DNA of 64,000 nt. It comes from Kribbella sp. ALI-6-A. GTDB taxonomy: Bacteria; Actinomycetota; Actinomycetes; Propionibacteriales; Kribbellaceae. The stretch lies in the NCBI RefSeq assembly GCF_001984195.1, contig NZ_MTQN01000012.1:248001-312000 (forward strand), read 5' to 3'. How positions within the stretch are numbered: position 1 is the stretch's first letter; each line of letters starts with the position of its first letter. Position numbers and translations under genes: made by a program. This document shows, in pieces, positions 9,091 to 17,144 of this stretch. The notes beneath the pieces are model-generated. The model was not told where the DNA came from and made no database searches. It saw only the letters and a list, made by a program, of their open reading frames with translations.

Positions 9091-9107
9091 CAGGTTTCAA
9101 ACACCTG
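9091..9107. promoter_or_regulatory. Imperfect palindrome between udgX and sigma gene
   Basis: CAGGT (9091-9095) and ACCTG (9103-9107) form a 17-bp imperfect palindrome in the divergent control region. It could bind a dimeric regulator; no regulator is known. Confidence 0.25.
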
Positions 9108-9169
9108 TAACGCAGGAGGGGTTGCGTCGGTCCAGCAGGTTTGGTCTGGTGGAGCCGAGGGGCTCAGCC

Positions 9170-10006
9170 ATGACGCCACCTCCGCAGGAACGACACGACG
9201 AGGTTTGCCCCGTGACGATCGCACCTGTACAACCGGCCGGAACCAAGCAGCAGATCGCCGATCAGACCCAGGAACTGCTGGAGCGGGCCGCCGGCCTGCC
9301 GGAACCCCAACGCCAGGACCTGCTCGACCAGGTCGTCCTCCTGAACGCTCCGATCGCTCGCTCGATCGCCTCCCGCTACCGCCGCAAGGGCGTCGACGCC
9401 GACGACCTCGAGCAGGTCGCCTGCCTCGGGCTGGTCAAGGCCGCCAACGGCTACCGCCCGGACGAGTCGAGCACCTTTCTCGCGTACGCCGTACCGACGA
9501 TCCGCGGCGAGCTCAAACGCTACTTCCGCGACTGCGCCTGGACCGTGCGTCCGCCGCGCCGGGTCCAGGAGATGCAGGGCACGATCGCGGCCGCCGAGCC
9601 GGAGCTGACCCAGAAACTCGGGCACCTGCCTTCGGACCGCGAGACCGCCGAGGCGCTGGGCACCGCACCGGACGAGGTCGCGGAGGCGATGTCGGTCCGC
9701 AACTGCTTCAGCACCCTGTCGCTGGACGCTCCCGGTTCAGCCGACGGCGGCGTGACGCTGATGGAGACCGTCGCCGACGCCGAACAGGGCTACGAGCTGG
9801 TCGAGAACGTGCACACCCTGACTCCCGTCGTCTCCGACCTGGACGACCGTGAACGCCGCATCCTCGAGCTGCGGTTCTGCAACGGCTTCACCCAGGAGGA
9901 GATCGGCAACGAGCTCGGCGTCAGCCAGATGCAGGTCTCCCGCCTGCTGCGCGGCATCCTCGAACGCCTGCGCGCCGAGCTCAGCGCTCCCCAACCACAA
10001 GGCTGA
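9170..10006 (+). CDS. SigB/SigF/SigG-family RNA polymerase sigma factor
   Basis: A 278-residue alternative sigma factor. Region 2 is at about residues 50-115 (APIARSIASRYRRKGVDADD through YAVPTIRGELKRYFRD), region 3 follows, and region 4 is at 225-272 with the helix-turn-helix FTQEEIGNELGVSQMQVSRL. The group controls general stress and sporulation-like responses from GTTT/GGGTA-type promoters. The ATG at 9170 has GAGG nine bases upstream; a GTG in the same frame at 9212 is possible. No anti-sigma or anti-anti-sigma gene is next to it. The end overlaps the convergent gene by 26 bp. Candidate target promoters occur in this window at 6350, 14664 and 43625. Confidence 0.88.
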   Translation: MTPPPQERHDEVCPVTIAPVQPAGTKQQIADQTQELLERAAGLPEPQRQDLLDQVVLLNAPIARSIASRYRRKGVDADDLEQVACLGLVKAANGYRPDESSTFLAYAVPTIRGELKRYFRDCAWTVRPPRRVQEMQGTIAAAEPELTQKLGHLPSDRETAEALGTAPDEVAEAMSVRNCFSTLSLDAPGSADGGVTLMETVADAEQGYELVENVHTLTPVVSDLDDRERRILELRFCNGFTQEEIGNELGVSQMQVSRLLRGILERLRAELSAPQPQG

Positions 10007-10676
10007 CGACGTACCCGAGCACAGCGGTCATCGCGAGCAGCTCGCCGCCGTCCTCGAGCAGATGCAGGAGCTGCAACCCGCTGTCGCCGACGCCCGTCGC
10101 CAGTCCGTCGACGAGCATCCCGAACACCGCCAGCAGCAAACTCAGCCCGAACAGCCGCCGGTACGTCGCCCGCGTCCGCGCGGTGCCGCGCAGATAGCCC
10201 CACACCAGTAGGGCCAGCAGCACCAGTCCGACCGACAACGCGAAGCCCAGCTCGCCGAGATCCTGCAACCGCACTCCGGCGAACACCAGCTGCTCGGGCG
10301 AGCGGCCCGTCGCGCCGACCAGCGCCGTACCGGCAGCTTCGTGCAGGCCGAAGAAGTCATCGACCAGCAGGTATCCGAACAGCAGCGCCCACGGCAGGTA
10401 CGACCGCCGCCGGCCGAACAACCCGAGCCAGACCAGCAGCAGGACGGCCCAGAACAGCTGCACGTAGCCGAAGCTCTCCGCGATGCCGTGGTCGCTGGAG
10501 ATGTTGAAGGCCGCCGACTTCACCACGGGAACCCGCAGGCCGACCTGGACGCTGCGGTGGGCCAGATGCAGCACGAGCATCACCAGGTCGGTGCAGACCA
10601 GCAGCCCGATCACCAGCTGCGTCGGCCCGAGCGCTGCCGGCGCCAAGCGGCTGGGAATCGTCGTGGAAACGGCCAT
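9981..10676 (-). CDS. Six-helix integral membrane protein, unknown
   Basis: 231 residues with six predicted membrane helices (about 20-40, 70-88, 93-112, 143-162, 175-194, 208-227). Short polar loops carry a DDFFGLHE segment after helix 3 and a GEL motif before helix 6. No family is recognised. The 3' end overlaps the sigma-factor gene by 26 bp on the opposite strand. Convergent overlap of this kind could give antisense control, but that is inference. Confidence 0.6.
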   Translation of the reverse strand: MAVSTTIPSRLAPAALGPTQLVIGLLVCTDLVMLVLHLAHRSVQVGLRVPVVKSAAFNISSDHGIAESFGYVQLFWAVLLLVWLGLFGRRRSYLPWALLFGYLLVDDFFGLHEAAGTALVGATGRSPEQLVFAGVRLQDLGELGFALSVGLVLLALLVWGYLRGTARTRATYRRLFGLSLLLAVFGMLVDGLATGVGDSGLQLLHLLEDGGELLAMTAVLGYVVSLVVGER

Positions 10677-10735
10677 AAGGGGTCATTGTGCAGACCCGTC
10701 CCGCTCCCGGCCAGAGCTGGGAGATGAGAAAACGC

Positions 10736-13117
10736 TCAGCCGCGGCGACCCCAGCGCCAGTCACGGACCTCCGGAAGGTCCTCGCCGTACGTCGTCGTGT
10801 GGGCGCGGTGCCGTACGCGCTGGTCGGCGAAGTACTGCCGGGCCTTCACCGCCCGCGTCCCCAGCGTCGGCACCCGGTCGATCACGTCCATCGCCAGGTG
10901 GTACCGGTCGAGGTTGTTCAGCACGACCATGTCGAACGGCGTGGTCGTGGTGCCCTCCTCGATGTACCCGCGCACGTGCAGGTTGTCGTGCCCGGTCCGC
11001 CGGTAGGTCAACCGGTGGATCAGCCACGGGTAGCCGTGGTACGCGAAGATCACCGGCTTGTCGGTGGTGAACAACGCGTCGAACTCCGGACCGGACAGCC
11101 CGTGCGGGTGCTCGGTGGAGTCGGGCAGCCGCATCAGGTCGACCACGTTGACGACCCGGATCTTCAGCTCCGGCAGGTGCTCGCGCAACAGGTCGACGGC
11201 GGCGAGCGTCTCCAGCGTCGGGACGTCGCCCGCGCACGCCATCACCACGTCCGGGTCACCGTTGTCGTTGGACGCGAAGTCCCAGACCCCGATCCCGCGC
11301 GCGCAGTGCAGCGCGGCCGCCTCCCAGTCCAGCCAGTTCGGCTGGGGTTGCTTGCCGGCGACAACGACGTTGACGTAGTTCCGGGTCCGCAGGCAGTGGT
11401 GCATGGTGGACAGCAGGGTGTTGGTGTCCGGCGGCAGGTAGACCCGGACCACCTCGGCCTTCTTGTTCATCACGTGGTCGATGAACCCGGGATCCTGGTG
11501 CGAGAACCCGTTGTGGTCCTGGCGCCAGACGTGCGAGGTGAGCAGGTAGTTCAGCGACGGGATCTTGCGCCGCCACTCCAGCCGGTTGATCGTCTTCAGC
11601 CACTTCGCGTGCTGGTTGACCATCGAGTCGACGATGTGCACGAACGCCTCGTACGACGAGAACAGCCCGTGCCGCCCGGTCAGCAGATAACCCTCGAGCC
11701 AGCCCTGGCAGGTGTGTTCGCTCAGCATCTCCAGGACCCGGCCGTCCGCCGCGAGATGCTGATCGGTGTCCCGCGTCTCGCCGAGCCACGCCTTGCCGGT
11801 CACGTCGTACACGGCGCCCAGCCGGTTCGACTCGGTCTCGTCCGGCCCGAATAACCGCAGGTTGTGGTGCGACTCGTTCAGCACGAACGCGTCCCGCAGG
11901 TACTGCCCGAACACCTTCGTCGGCTCCCCGTCCTCGGCCCCCGGCAGCTTCACCGGTACGGCGTACTCGGCGGGGTCCGGCAGTTCCAGGTCGCGGGTCA
12001 GCACGCCGCCGTTCGCGTGCGGGCTCGACCCCATCCGCAGCGACGGGTTCGGGGCCAGTTCGAGCACGCTCGCCACCGGACGCCCATCGGCGTCGAAGAG
12101 CTCGTCGGGCCGATAGCTGCGCAGCCAGTCCTCCAGCTGCCGAAGATGATCTCCGTTCGTCCGTACCCCCGACAACGGGACCTGGTGGGACCGCCAGGTG
12201 TCCTCGACCGGCTCGCCGTCGACGGTGTGCGGACCGGTCCAGCCCTTCGGCGTTTTCAGCACGATCATCGGCCAGGCCGACCGGGCCGGCGTCGAGCTGC
12301 CGGCTGTGCGTGCCTCGAGCTGGATCTCGTCGATCCGGTCCAGGCACCTGTCCAGCGTCGCCGCCAGTGCTTGGTGCACGGTTGCCGGATCCGATCCCTC
12401 GACCAGGTACGGCTCGTGGCCGACGCCGCGCAGGAACGCGGTCAGCTCCTCGTCGCCGATCCGCGCCAGCACCGCGGGGTTGGCGATCTTGTAGCCGTTC
12501 AGGTGCAGAATCGGCAGCACCGCGCCGTCGCGGCGCGGGTCGAGGAACTTGTTCGAGTGCCAGGACGTGGCCAGCGGCCCGGTCTCGGCCTCGCCGTCGC
12601 CGATCACGCAGGCGACGACCAGGTCGGGGTTGTCGGCGGCCGCGCCGTACGCGTGACTCAGCGAGTAGCCCAGCTCGCCGCCCTCGTTGATCGAACCGGG
12701 CACCTCGGGTGCGACGTGACTCGGGATCCCGCCGGGGAACGAGAACTGCTTGAACAACCGCGCCATCCCCGGCTCGTCCTGCGTGGTGTTCGGGTACGTA
12801 GCGGTCCAGCTGCCCTCCAGCCAGGTGTTCGCGACGATCGCCGGCCCGCCGTGGCCCGGCCCGATCACGTACATCAGCTCGCGCTCGCGCTGGCGGATCA
12901 CCCGGTTGAGGTGGGTGTAGACGAGGTTCAGCCCGGGTGTCGTGCCCCAGTGGCCGAGCAGGCGTGGCTTGATGTGCTCCGGCCGCAGCGGCTCCCGCAG
13001 CAAGGGGTTGGCCAGGAGGTAGATCTGGCCCACGGACAGGTAGTTGGCAGCTCGCCAGTACGCGTCGAGGCCCTGCAACTCCTCGTCGCTCAACGGTGTG
13101 GCGTCGACTTGTTGCAC
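10736..13117 (-). CDS. xfp: Phosphoketolase (Xfp family)
   Basis: This 793-residue thiamine-diphosphate enzyme has the full phosphoketolase length. Recognisable blocks are LLGHWGTTPGLNLVYTHLNR near residue 53, GPGHGGP, the TPP/Mg motif GDGEAETGPLA near residue 170, and C-terminal HGYPWLIHRL. It cleaves xylulose-5-phosphate (and in many members fructose-6-phosphate) with phosphate to acetyl-phosphate and glyceraldehyde-3-phosphate or erythrose-4-phosphate. It is the last gene of an apparent operon 14633-10736, nine bases after the zinc dehydrogenase gene. Confidence 0.95.
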   Translation of the reverse strand: MQQVDATPLSDEELQGLDAYWRAANYLSVGQIYLLANPLLREPLRPEHIKPRLLGHWGTTPGLNLVYTHLNRVIRQRERELMYVIGPGHGGPAIVANTWLEGSWTATYPNTTQDEPGMARLFKQFSFPGGIPSHVAPEVPGSINEGGELGYSLSHAYGAAADNPDLVVACVIGDGEAETGPLATSWHSNKFLDPRRDGAVLPILHLNGYKIANPAVLARIGDEELTAFLRGVGHEPYLVEGSDPATVHQALAATLDRCLDRIDEIQLEARTAGSSTPARSAWPMIVLKTPKGWTGPHTVDGEPVEDTWRSHQVPLSGVRTNGDHLRQLEDWLRSYRPDELFDADGRPVASVLELAPNPSLRMGSSPHANGGVLTRDLELPDPAEYAVPVKLPGAEDGEPTKVFGQYLRDAFVLNESHHNLRLFGPDETESNRLGAVYDVTGKAWLGETRDTDQHLAADGRVLEMLSEHTCQGWLEGYLLTGRHGLFSSYEAFVHIVDSMVNQHAKWLKTINRLEWRRKIPSLNYLLTSHVWRQDHNGFSHQDPGFIDHVMNKKAEVVRVYLPPDTNTLLSTMHHCLRTRNYVNVVVAGKQPQPNWLDWEAAALHCARGIGVWDFASNDNGDPDVVMACAGDVPTLETLAAVDLLREHLPELKIRVVNVVDLMRLPDSTEHPHGLSGPEFDALFTTDKPVIFAYHGYPWLIHRLTYRRTGHDNLHVRGYIEEGTTTTPFDMVVLNNLDRYHLAMDVIDRVPTLGTRAVKARQYFADQRVRHRAHTTTYGEDLPEVRDWRWGRRG

Positions 13118-13126
13118 GCGACCCTC

Positions 13127-14299
13127 CTAGGGCTTCAGCAGTATCTTGACCGCGCCGTCCTGCTTCTTCTGGAACATCTCGTACGCCGCGGGGCCCTCGC
13201 TCAGGTCGAGGTGGTGGGTCGCGAAGCTCTCCACGCCCAGGACGTCGGTCTCGTCCAGCAGCGGCAGGATCTGGTCCGACCAACGGTGCACGTTGGCCTG
13301 TCCCATCCGGAGCTGGATCTGCTTGTCGAACATCGTCATCATCGGCAGCGGGTCCGCGCCACCGCCGTACACGCCGCTGAGCGAGATCGTGCCGCCGCGG
13401 CGGACCACGTCGATCGCCAGGTAGACCGCGGCGAGCTGCTCGACGCCGATGGTCTCCATCATCTTGCGCTGGAGCGCGTCCGGCAGCAGACCGACCGCCT
13501 GCTGGGCGAACTTGGCCTTCGGCGAACCGTGCGCCTCCATGCCCACCGCGTCGATCACCGAGTCCGGGCCGCGGCCGTCGGTCAGCGTCCGGATCGCCTC
13601 GGCGACGTCGTCGGAGTACTCCAGCGTCTCGACACCGTTGCGGCGCGCGCGTTCCAGCCGCTCGGCGACCAGGTCGACCCCGATCACCCGCAGACCGCGG
13701 TGCATCGCGATCCGGGTCGCCATGTCGCCGATCGGGCCGAGGCCCAGCACGAGCAGCGTGCCGCCGTCCGGCACCGCGGCGTACTCGACCGCCTGCCAGG
13801 CCGTCGGCAGCACGTCGGACAGGTAGACGAATCGGTCGTCCCGCGGGCCGTCCGGGACCTTGATCGGCCCGTACTGCGCCTGCGGGACGCGCAGGTACTC
13901 GGCCTGGCCGCCGGGGACCTGCCCGTACAGCTTCGTGTAGCCGAACAGCGCTGCGCCCATTCCCTGCTCGCGGACCTGCGTGGTCTCGCACTGGGTCTGC
14001 AGGTTCTGGTCGCACATGTAGCAACTGCCGCAGGCGATCTGGAAGGGCACCACCACCCGGTCACCCGGCTTCAGGTTCGTCACCGCGGATCCGACCTCCG
14101 CGACCACGCCCATCGCCTCGTGCCCGAGGATGTCCCCTGGATCCAGGTACGGCGCCAGCACCTCGTACAGGTGCAGGTCGGACCCGCAGATCCCGGTCGA
14201 CGTGACCTTGATGATCGCGTCGGTCGGCTGCTCGATCGTCGGGTCCGGCACCTCGCCGTACTCGATCTTGCGCTTGCCCTGCCAGGTCAGTGCCTTCAC
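13127..14299 (-). CDS. Zinc-dependent alcohol/formaldehyde dehydrogenase
   Basis: 390 residues of the medium-chain dehydrogenase family. Catalytic zinc ligands are C38 (GICGSDLH), H60 and E61; the structural zinc lobe has C90, C93, C96 and C104. The NAD(H) fold has GLGPIG near residue 187. The insertion after residue 230 and the long tail resemble the glutathione-independent formaldehyde dehydrogenase-like subgroup, but the substrate is open. It lies 10 bp after the small protein gene and 9 bp before xfp, so the three are likely co-transcribed; a link to central carbon stress metabolism is inferred. Confidence 0.88.
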   Translation of the reverse strand: MKALTWQGKRKIEYGEVPDPTIEQPTDAIIKVTSTGICGSDLHLYEVLAPYLDPGDILGHEAMGVVAEVGSAVTNLKPGDRVVVPFQIACGSCYMCDQNLQTQCETTQVREQGMGAALFGYTKLYGQVPGGQAEYLRVPQAQYGPIKVPDGPRDDRFVYLSDVLPTAWQAVEYAAVPDGGTLLVLGLGPIGDMATRIAMHRGLRVIGVDLVAERLERARRNGVETLEYSDDVAEAIRTLTDGRGPDSVIDAVGMEAHGSPKAKFAQQAVGLLPDALQRKMMETIGVEQLAAVYLAIDVVRRGGTISLSGVYGGGADPLPMMTMFDKQIQLRMGQANVHRWSDQILPLLDETDVLGVESFATHHLDLSEGPAAYEMFQKKQDGAVKILLKP

Positions 14300-14309
14300 G
14301 CGGGACTCC

Positions 14310-14633
14310 TTAGCGGCCGACGGCCTTTTCCAGCTCGGCCTTCGTCATCTTCGAACGGCCCTTGATGTTCTTCTGCTTGGCCTCGTTGTAGAGCTGGTCC
14401 TTCGTCCGGCCGCCCGAGCCCTTGTGCGAGCGCAGGCCACCGCGCCGCGACGACGACATGTCCTGGGTGGAACTGCGGCTCTTCTGCTTCGCCTCACCGG
14501 AGCGGGCCCGTTCCTTGTTGACCGTCCGGGCGGCGATCTCCTCAGCGGTGTCCTCGCTGCGACCACGCTTCTTCAGTCCGGCCTTGATGTGCTCGTACTG
14601 CCGCTCACGCTTTTTGTTCGAACCTGCGGGCAT
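14310..14633 (-). CDS. Small basic protein, 'plasmid stabilization'/Rho_N-like
   Basis: 107 residues, very rich in Lys, Arg, Ser and Glu. The N-terminus (MPAGSNKKRERQYEHIKAGL) and the C-terminal SAP/Rho-N-like helices (KDQLYNEAKQKNIKGRSKMT) match small proteins annotated as plasmid stabilization proteins; no plasmid role is established. Its composition suggests nucleic-acid binding. AAAGGAG six bases before the ATG at 14633 sets the start. It is first in the operon with the zinc dehydrogenase and xfp and has a SigB-like promoter upstream. Confidence 0.7.
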   Translation of the reverse strand: MPAGSNKKRERQYEHIKAGLKKRGRSEDTAEEIAARTVNKERARSGEAKQKSRSSTQDMSSSRRGGLRSHKGSGGRTKDQLYNEAKQKNIKGRSKMTKAELEKAVGR

Positions 14634-14663
14634 GGCTGGCTCCTTTCGTGCACTGATCGCCCG

Positions 14664-14688
14664 GTACCCCATGGGTCCGCGAGCAATC
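14664..14688 (-). promoter_or_regulatory. SigB-type promoter, candidate
   Basis: On the minus strand GATT (14688-14685), a 15-base spacer and GGGTAC (14669-14664) resemble the SigB consensus with one -35 mismatch. It lies 30 bases before the ATG at 14633 and would drive the small protein/dehydrogenase/xfp operon. Confidence 0.45.
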
Positions 14689-14746
14689 ACCTCCGGTGGG
14701 TCAGTCCAGTGGAGCCGGCACCGCGTTCGCCGGGCGGTCCGCCCGG

Positions 14747-15760
14747 CTACTCGCGAGAGTCCTGGTCCAGGAGCTTGTTGACCGATCGCTCGACCTTCGC
14801 CCGGATCTCGGGGTCGTCGAGATCGTCGACGTCCGCCACGTTCTCCGGGATGGTCCGGCCGCGCTCGTACTGGTCCACCACCCGTGGATCGACGTACGAC
14901 GCCTTGGCCACCGTCGGGGTGTTGCCGAGGTGTTCGGAGACCTCCGTGAGCATGTCCTTCACGGCCGCGTTCAGGGCCTTCTTGGTGCTCGGCGGATCGG
15001 CCTGGGCCAGGTCCACCGCGGCGTGCACGGTGGCCGTCCAGGTGCGCAGGTCCTTGACCGTGTAGTCGTCGCCGACCAGCTCGTGGAACCGCTGGTTGAT
15101 CATCGACGCGTCGATCTCCTTGTACGCCGAACCTTCGCGGTAGACCAGCAGCCGCGGGTTGTCGTGCTTACCGCGCTTCAGCGATCGGACCGCGGCGGTG
15201 AGGCGTTCGTCGTCCAGCTCCAGCTTCCGTTCGATCCCACCCTTGGCGACGAAGTCGAAGACCAGCTTGCCGCGCTGCACCTTCACGTCGTCGCGCAGCA
15301 GGGTCGCGGCGCCGCGGCTGCCGTACTCCTCGGCGTACCGGGTGTTGCCGGTCCGGAAGACGCCGTAGTCGAGCATGCGCAACGCGACCGCGAGCACCTT
15401 GTCCCGGCCGAGGCCTTGGGCGCACAGGTCTTTGTCGATCGCCTCCCGGAACGCCGGCAGCTTGCGCGCCAGCTGGCGTACGCGGTCGTGCTTGTCCGCG
15501 TCCTGGGAGGTGCGCCAGTCGTCGTGGTACAGGTACTGGCGCCGGCCGGCCTCGTCGGTGCCGATCGCCTGGATGTGGCCGTTCGGGTACGGGCAGATCC
15601 AGACGTCCTTCCAGGCCGGCGGGATCGCCAGGGTCCGGATCCGTTCGAGGATGTCGGGATCGTCGATCCGCTTCCCGTCCTCGTCGTGGTAGCTGAAGCC
15701 CCGGCCGCGGCCCTTGCGGGACAGGCCGGGTTCATCGGGTTTGGAACGCCTCAGACGCAT
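14747..15760 (-). CDS. DNA topoisomerase IB (eukaryal/poxvirus type)
   Basis: 337 residues. The N-terminus MRLRRSKPDEPGLSRKGRGRGFSY and the following DPDILERIRTLAIPPAWKDVW block are typical of bacterial topoisomerase IB. The C-terminal catalytic domain has KDLRTWTATV (with the active-site Arg/Lys set) and the nucleophilic Tyr in ASYVDPRVVDQY. It relaxes supercoils through a 3'-phosphotyrosine intermediate. The frame continues to 15868, but family alignment favours the start at 15760. Its neighbours are CsbD and the sigma-linked operon, a stress context. Confidence 0.88.
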   Translation of the reverse strand: MRLRRSKPDEPGLSRKGRGRGFSYHDEDGKRIDDPDILERIRTLAIPPAWKDVWICPYPNGHIQAIGTDEAGRRQYLYHDDWRTSQDADKHDRVRQLARKLPAFREAIDKDLCAQGLGRDKVLAVALRMLDYGVFRTGNTRYAEEYGSRGAATLLRDDVKVQRGKLVFDFVAKGGIERKLELDDERLTAAVRSLKRGKHDNPRLLVYREGSAYKEIDASMINQRFHELVGDDYTVKDLRTWTATVHAAVDLAQADPPSTKKALNAAVKDMLTEVSEHLGNTPTVAKASYVDPRVVDQYERGRTIPENVADVDDLDDPEIRAKVERSVNKLLDQDSRE

Positions 15761-15828
15761 ACCGGTCGGTACCCCGGCCGCATGCATGAATGGGCACCCG
15801 AGGGGCACCGGGCGGCTGTCCGACCAGC

Positions 15829-15852
15829 ACATGCCCTGCGAGCAAGGCATGT
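15829..15852. promoter_or_regulatory. Inverted repeat upstream of csbD-like gene
   Basis: ACATGCC (15829-15835) and GGCATGT (15846-15852) form a perfect 7-bp inverted repeat with a 10-base gap. It lies 58 bases before the CsbD start and between divergent genes, so it could be an operator or a leader hairpin. Confidence 0.35.
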
Positions 15853-15910
15853 CGTGCGATCGACGCATGCTGTGCTACCGACGCAACGGGGCACCACAGA
15901 GGAGGCACCG

Positions 15911-16084
15911 ATGGGTATCGGCGACAAGATGAAGAACGCGGCCGAGAGCGCCAAGGGCAAGATGAAGGAGCGCACCGGCGACGCGACCGACAACGAAGAC
16001 CTGCAGGCCGAGGGCCAGGTCGACAAGACCAAGGCCGATCTGAAGCAGGCCGGCGAGAAGGCCAAGGACGCCTTCCGCGAGTGA
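15911..16084 (+). CDS. CsbD-family stress protein
   Basis: A 57-residue, highly charged helical protein, MGIGDKMKNAAESAKGKMKE onward, with the GDATDN and QAEGQVDKTKADLKQAGEK blocks of the CsbD family. CsbD was first found as a SigB-dependent bacterial stress protein; its molecular job is unknown. AGAGGAGG seven bases before the ATG decides the start. A terminator hairpin follows. Confidence 0.88.
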   Translation: MGIGDKMKNAAESAKGKMKERTGDATDNEDLQAEGQVDKTKADLKQAGEKAKDAFRE

Positions 16085-16104
16085 CCGTCCGCCTCTGAGC
16101 TCCA

Positions 16105-16142
16105 CGGATCCCCGCCGCTGAAGGTCTGGTGGTGGGGATCCG
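16105..16142 (+). terminator. Hairpin terminator after CsbD gene
   Basis: CGGATCCCC and GGGGATCCG pair around a ~20-base internal region in which GCC/GGT extends the stem. It lies 21 bp after the csbD stop; no T-run. Confidence 0.6.
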
Positions 16143-16165
16143 CTCTGTCCGGGTACCGGCCGGCC

Positions 16166-17044
16166 ATGTTCGAAGACTTCACCCTGGACCGGATCACCGT
16201 CGGTGACATCACCCTGCGCGTCCGGTACGGCGGCTCGGGGCCGGCCGTCGTCCTGCTGCACGGGCATCCCCGCACGCACACCACCTGGTACGCCGTCGCC
16301 CCGGCCCTGGCCGATGCCGGGTTCACCGTCGTCTGCCCCGATCTGCGCGGCTACGGCGAATCGAGCAAACCCGTCACCGACGCCGACCACACGCCGTACT
16401 CGAAACGCGCGATGGCGGGCGACGTCGTCGGACTGATGGATGCCCTGGGCCACGACACGTTCGCCGTCGCCGGGCACGACCGGGGTACGTACGTCGCGTA
16501 CCGGACCGCCCTCGACCACCCGGACCGGGTCAGCAAGCTGGTGGTGATGGACGGCGTACCGGCGGTCGAGGCACTGGAACGCACCGACGCGAAGTTCGCG
16601 GCGATGTGGTGGCACTGGTGGTTCTTCGCCCAGAGCGCGAAACCGGCCGAGCGGGTGATCTGCGCCGACCCGGAAACCTGGTACGAAGCCTGGACGTCGA
16701 ACTCGCCCGAGGCGCTCGGACCGGAGAACCATGCCGACTTCCTGGCCGCGATCCGCAACCCCGCGACCGTGCACGCGATGCTCGAGGACTACCGGGCCGG
16801 GCTCGGGGTGGATCGCCGGGCCGACGAGGACGATCGCGCCGCCGGACGGCAGATCCGGTGCCCGGCGATGATGCTGTGGTCGACGCGGGACGACATGGAG
16901 GAGGTGTACGGCGATCCGCTGGAGGTGTGGCGGCCGTGGTGCCCGCAGATCGTCGGGCACGGTATCGATTCGACTCACCATGTCGCCGAGAACGCTCCGG
17001 GTGAGCTGGTGAAGAGCTTGGTGGACTTCCTGCGGGACGCCTGA
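16166..17044 (+). CDS. Alpha/beta hydrolase, haloacetate dehalogenase/epoxide hydrolase type
   Basis: 292 residues. It has the HGHPRTHTTW oxyanion region (residues 32-41), the GHDRG nucleophile elbow with Asp105 in place of Ser, the MWWHWWFFAQ cap segment, and a late catalytic His (GIDSTHH, near residue 273). This is the haloacetate dehalogenase layout. Of the two nucleophile-elbow arginines that bind the carboxylate in characterised fluoroacetate dehalogenases, only the first is seen (R106); the second position is Tyr109. Fluoroacetate itself is therefore uncertain as substrate, and epoxide hydrolysis is an alternative. The ATG at 16166 follows the terminator closely. Confidence 0.8.
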   Translation: MFEDFTLDRITVGDITLRVRYGGSGPAVVLLHGHPRTHTTWYAVAPALADAGFTVVCPDLRGYGESSKPVTDADHTPYSKRAMAGDVVGLMDALGHDTFAVAGHDRGTYVAYRTALDHPDRVSKLVVMDGVPAVEALERTDAKFAAMWWHWWFFAQSAKPAERVICADPETWYEAWTSNSPEALGPENHADFLAAIRNPATVHAMLEDYRAGLGVDRRADEDDRAAGRQIRCPAMMLWSTRDDMEEVYGDPLEVWRPWCPQIVGHGIDSTHHVAENAPGELVKSLVDFLRDA

Positions 17045-17144
17045 CCGGTGGTCGCGCCTGGCTCCGGCAGACCGCCGGATCCTCGGTCTGTCCTCGCAGT
17101 GACACTGTGGCCTTTCGGCAGGTCTGCCCTGTAGCGTCGCCTGC

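Noticed and set aside
9093..9124. GTTT...GGGTT as a SigB promoter of the sigma gene
   Set aside because: The spacer is about 21 bases, outside the 14-16 range.
11864..14365. 833-codon plus-strand frame across xfp and the zinc dehydrogenase
   Set aside because: Antisense shadow of two clear genes; no recognisable motifs.
16151..16156. GGGTAC boxes before the alpha/beta hydrolase, topoisomerase IB and ku genes as SigB promoters
   Set aside because: No acceptable -35 box at 14-16 bases.
16166..17044. Calling the gene fluoroacetate dehalogenase outright
   Set aside because: The second carboxylate-binding Arg is replaced by Tyr109.
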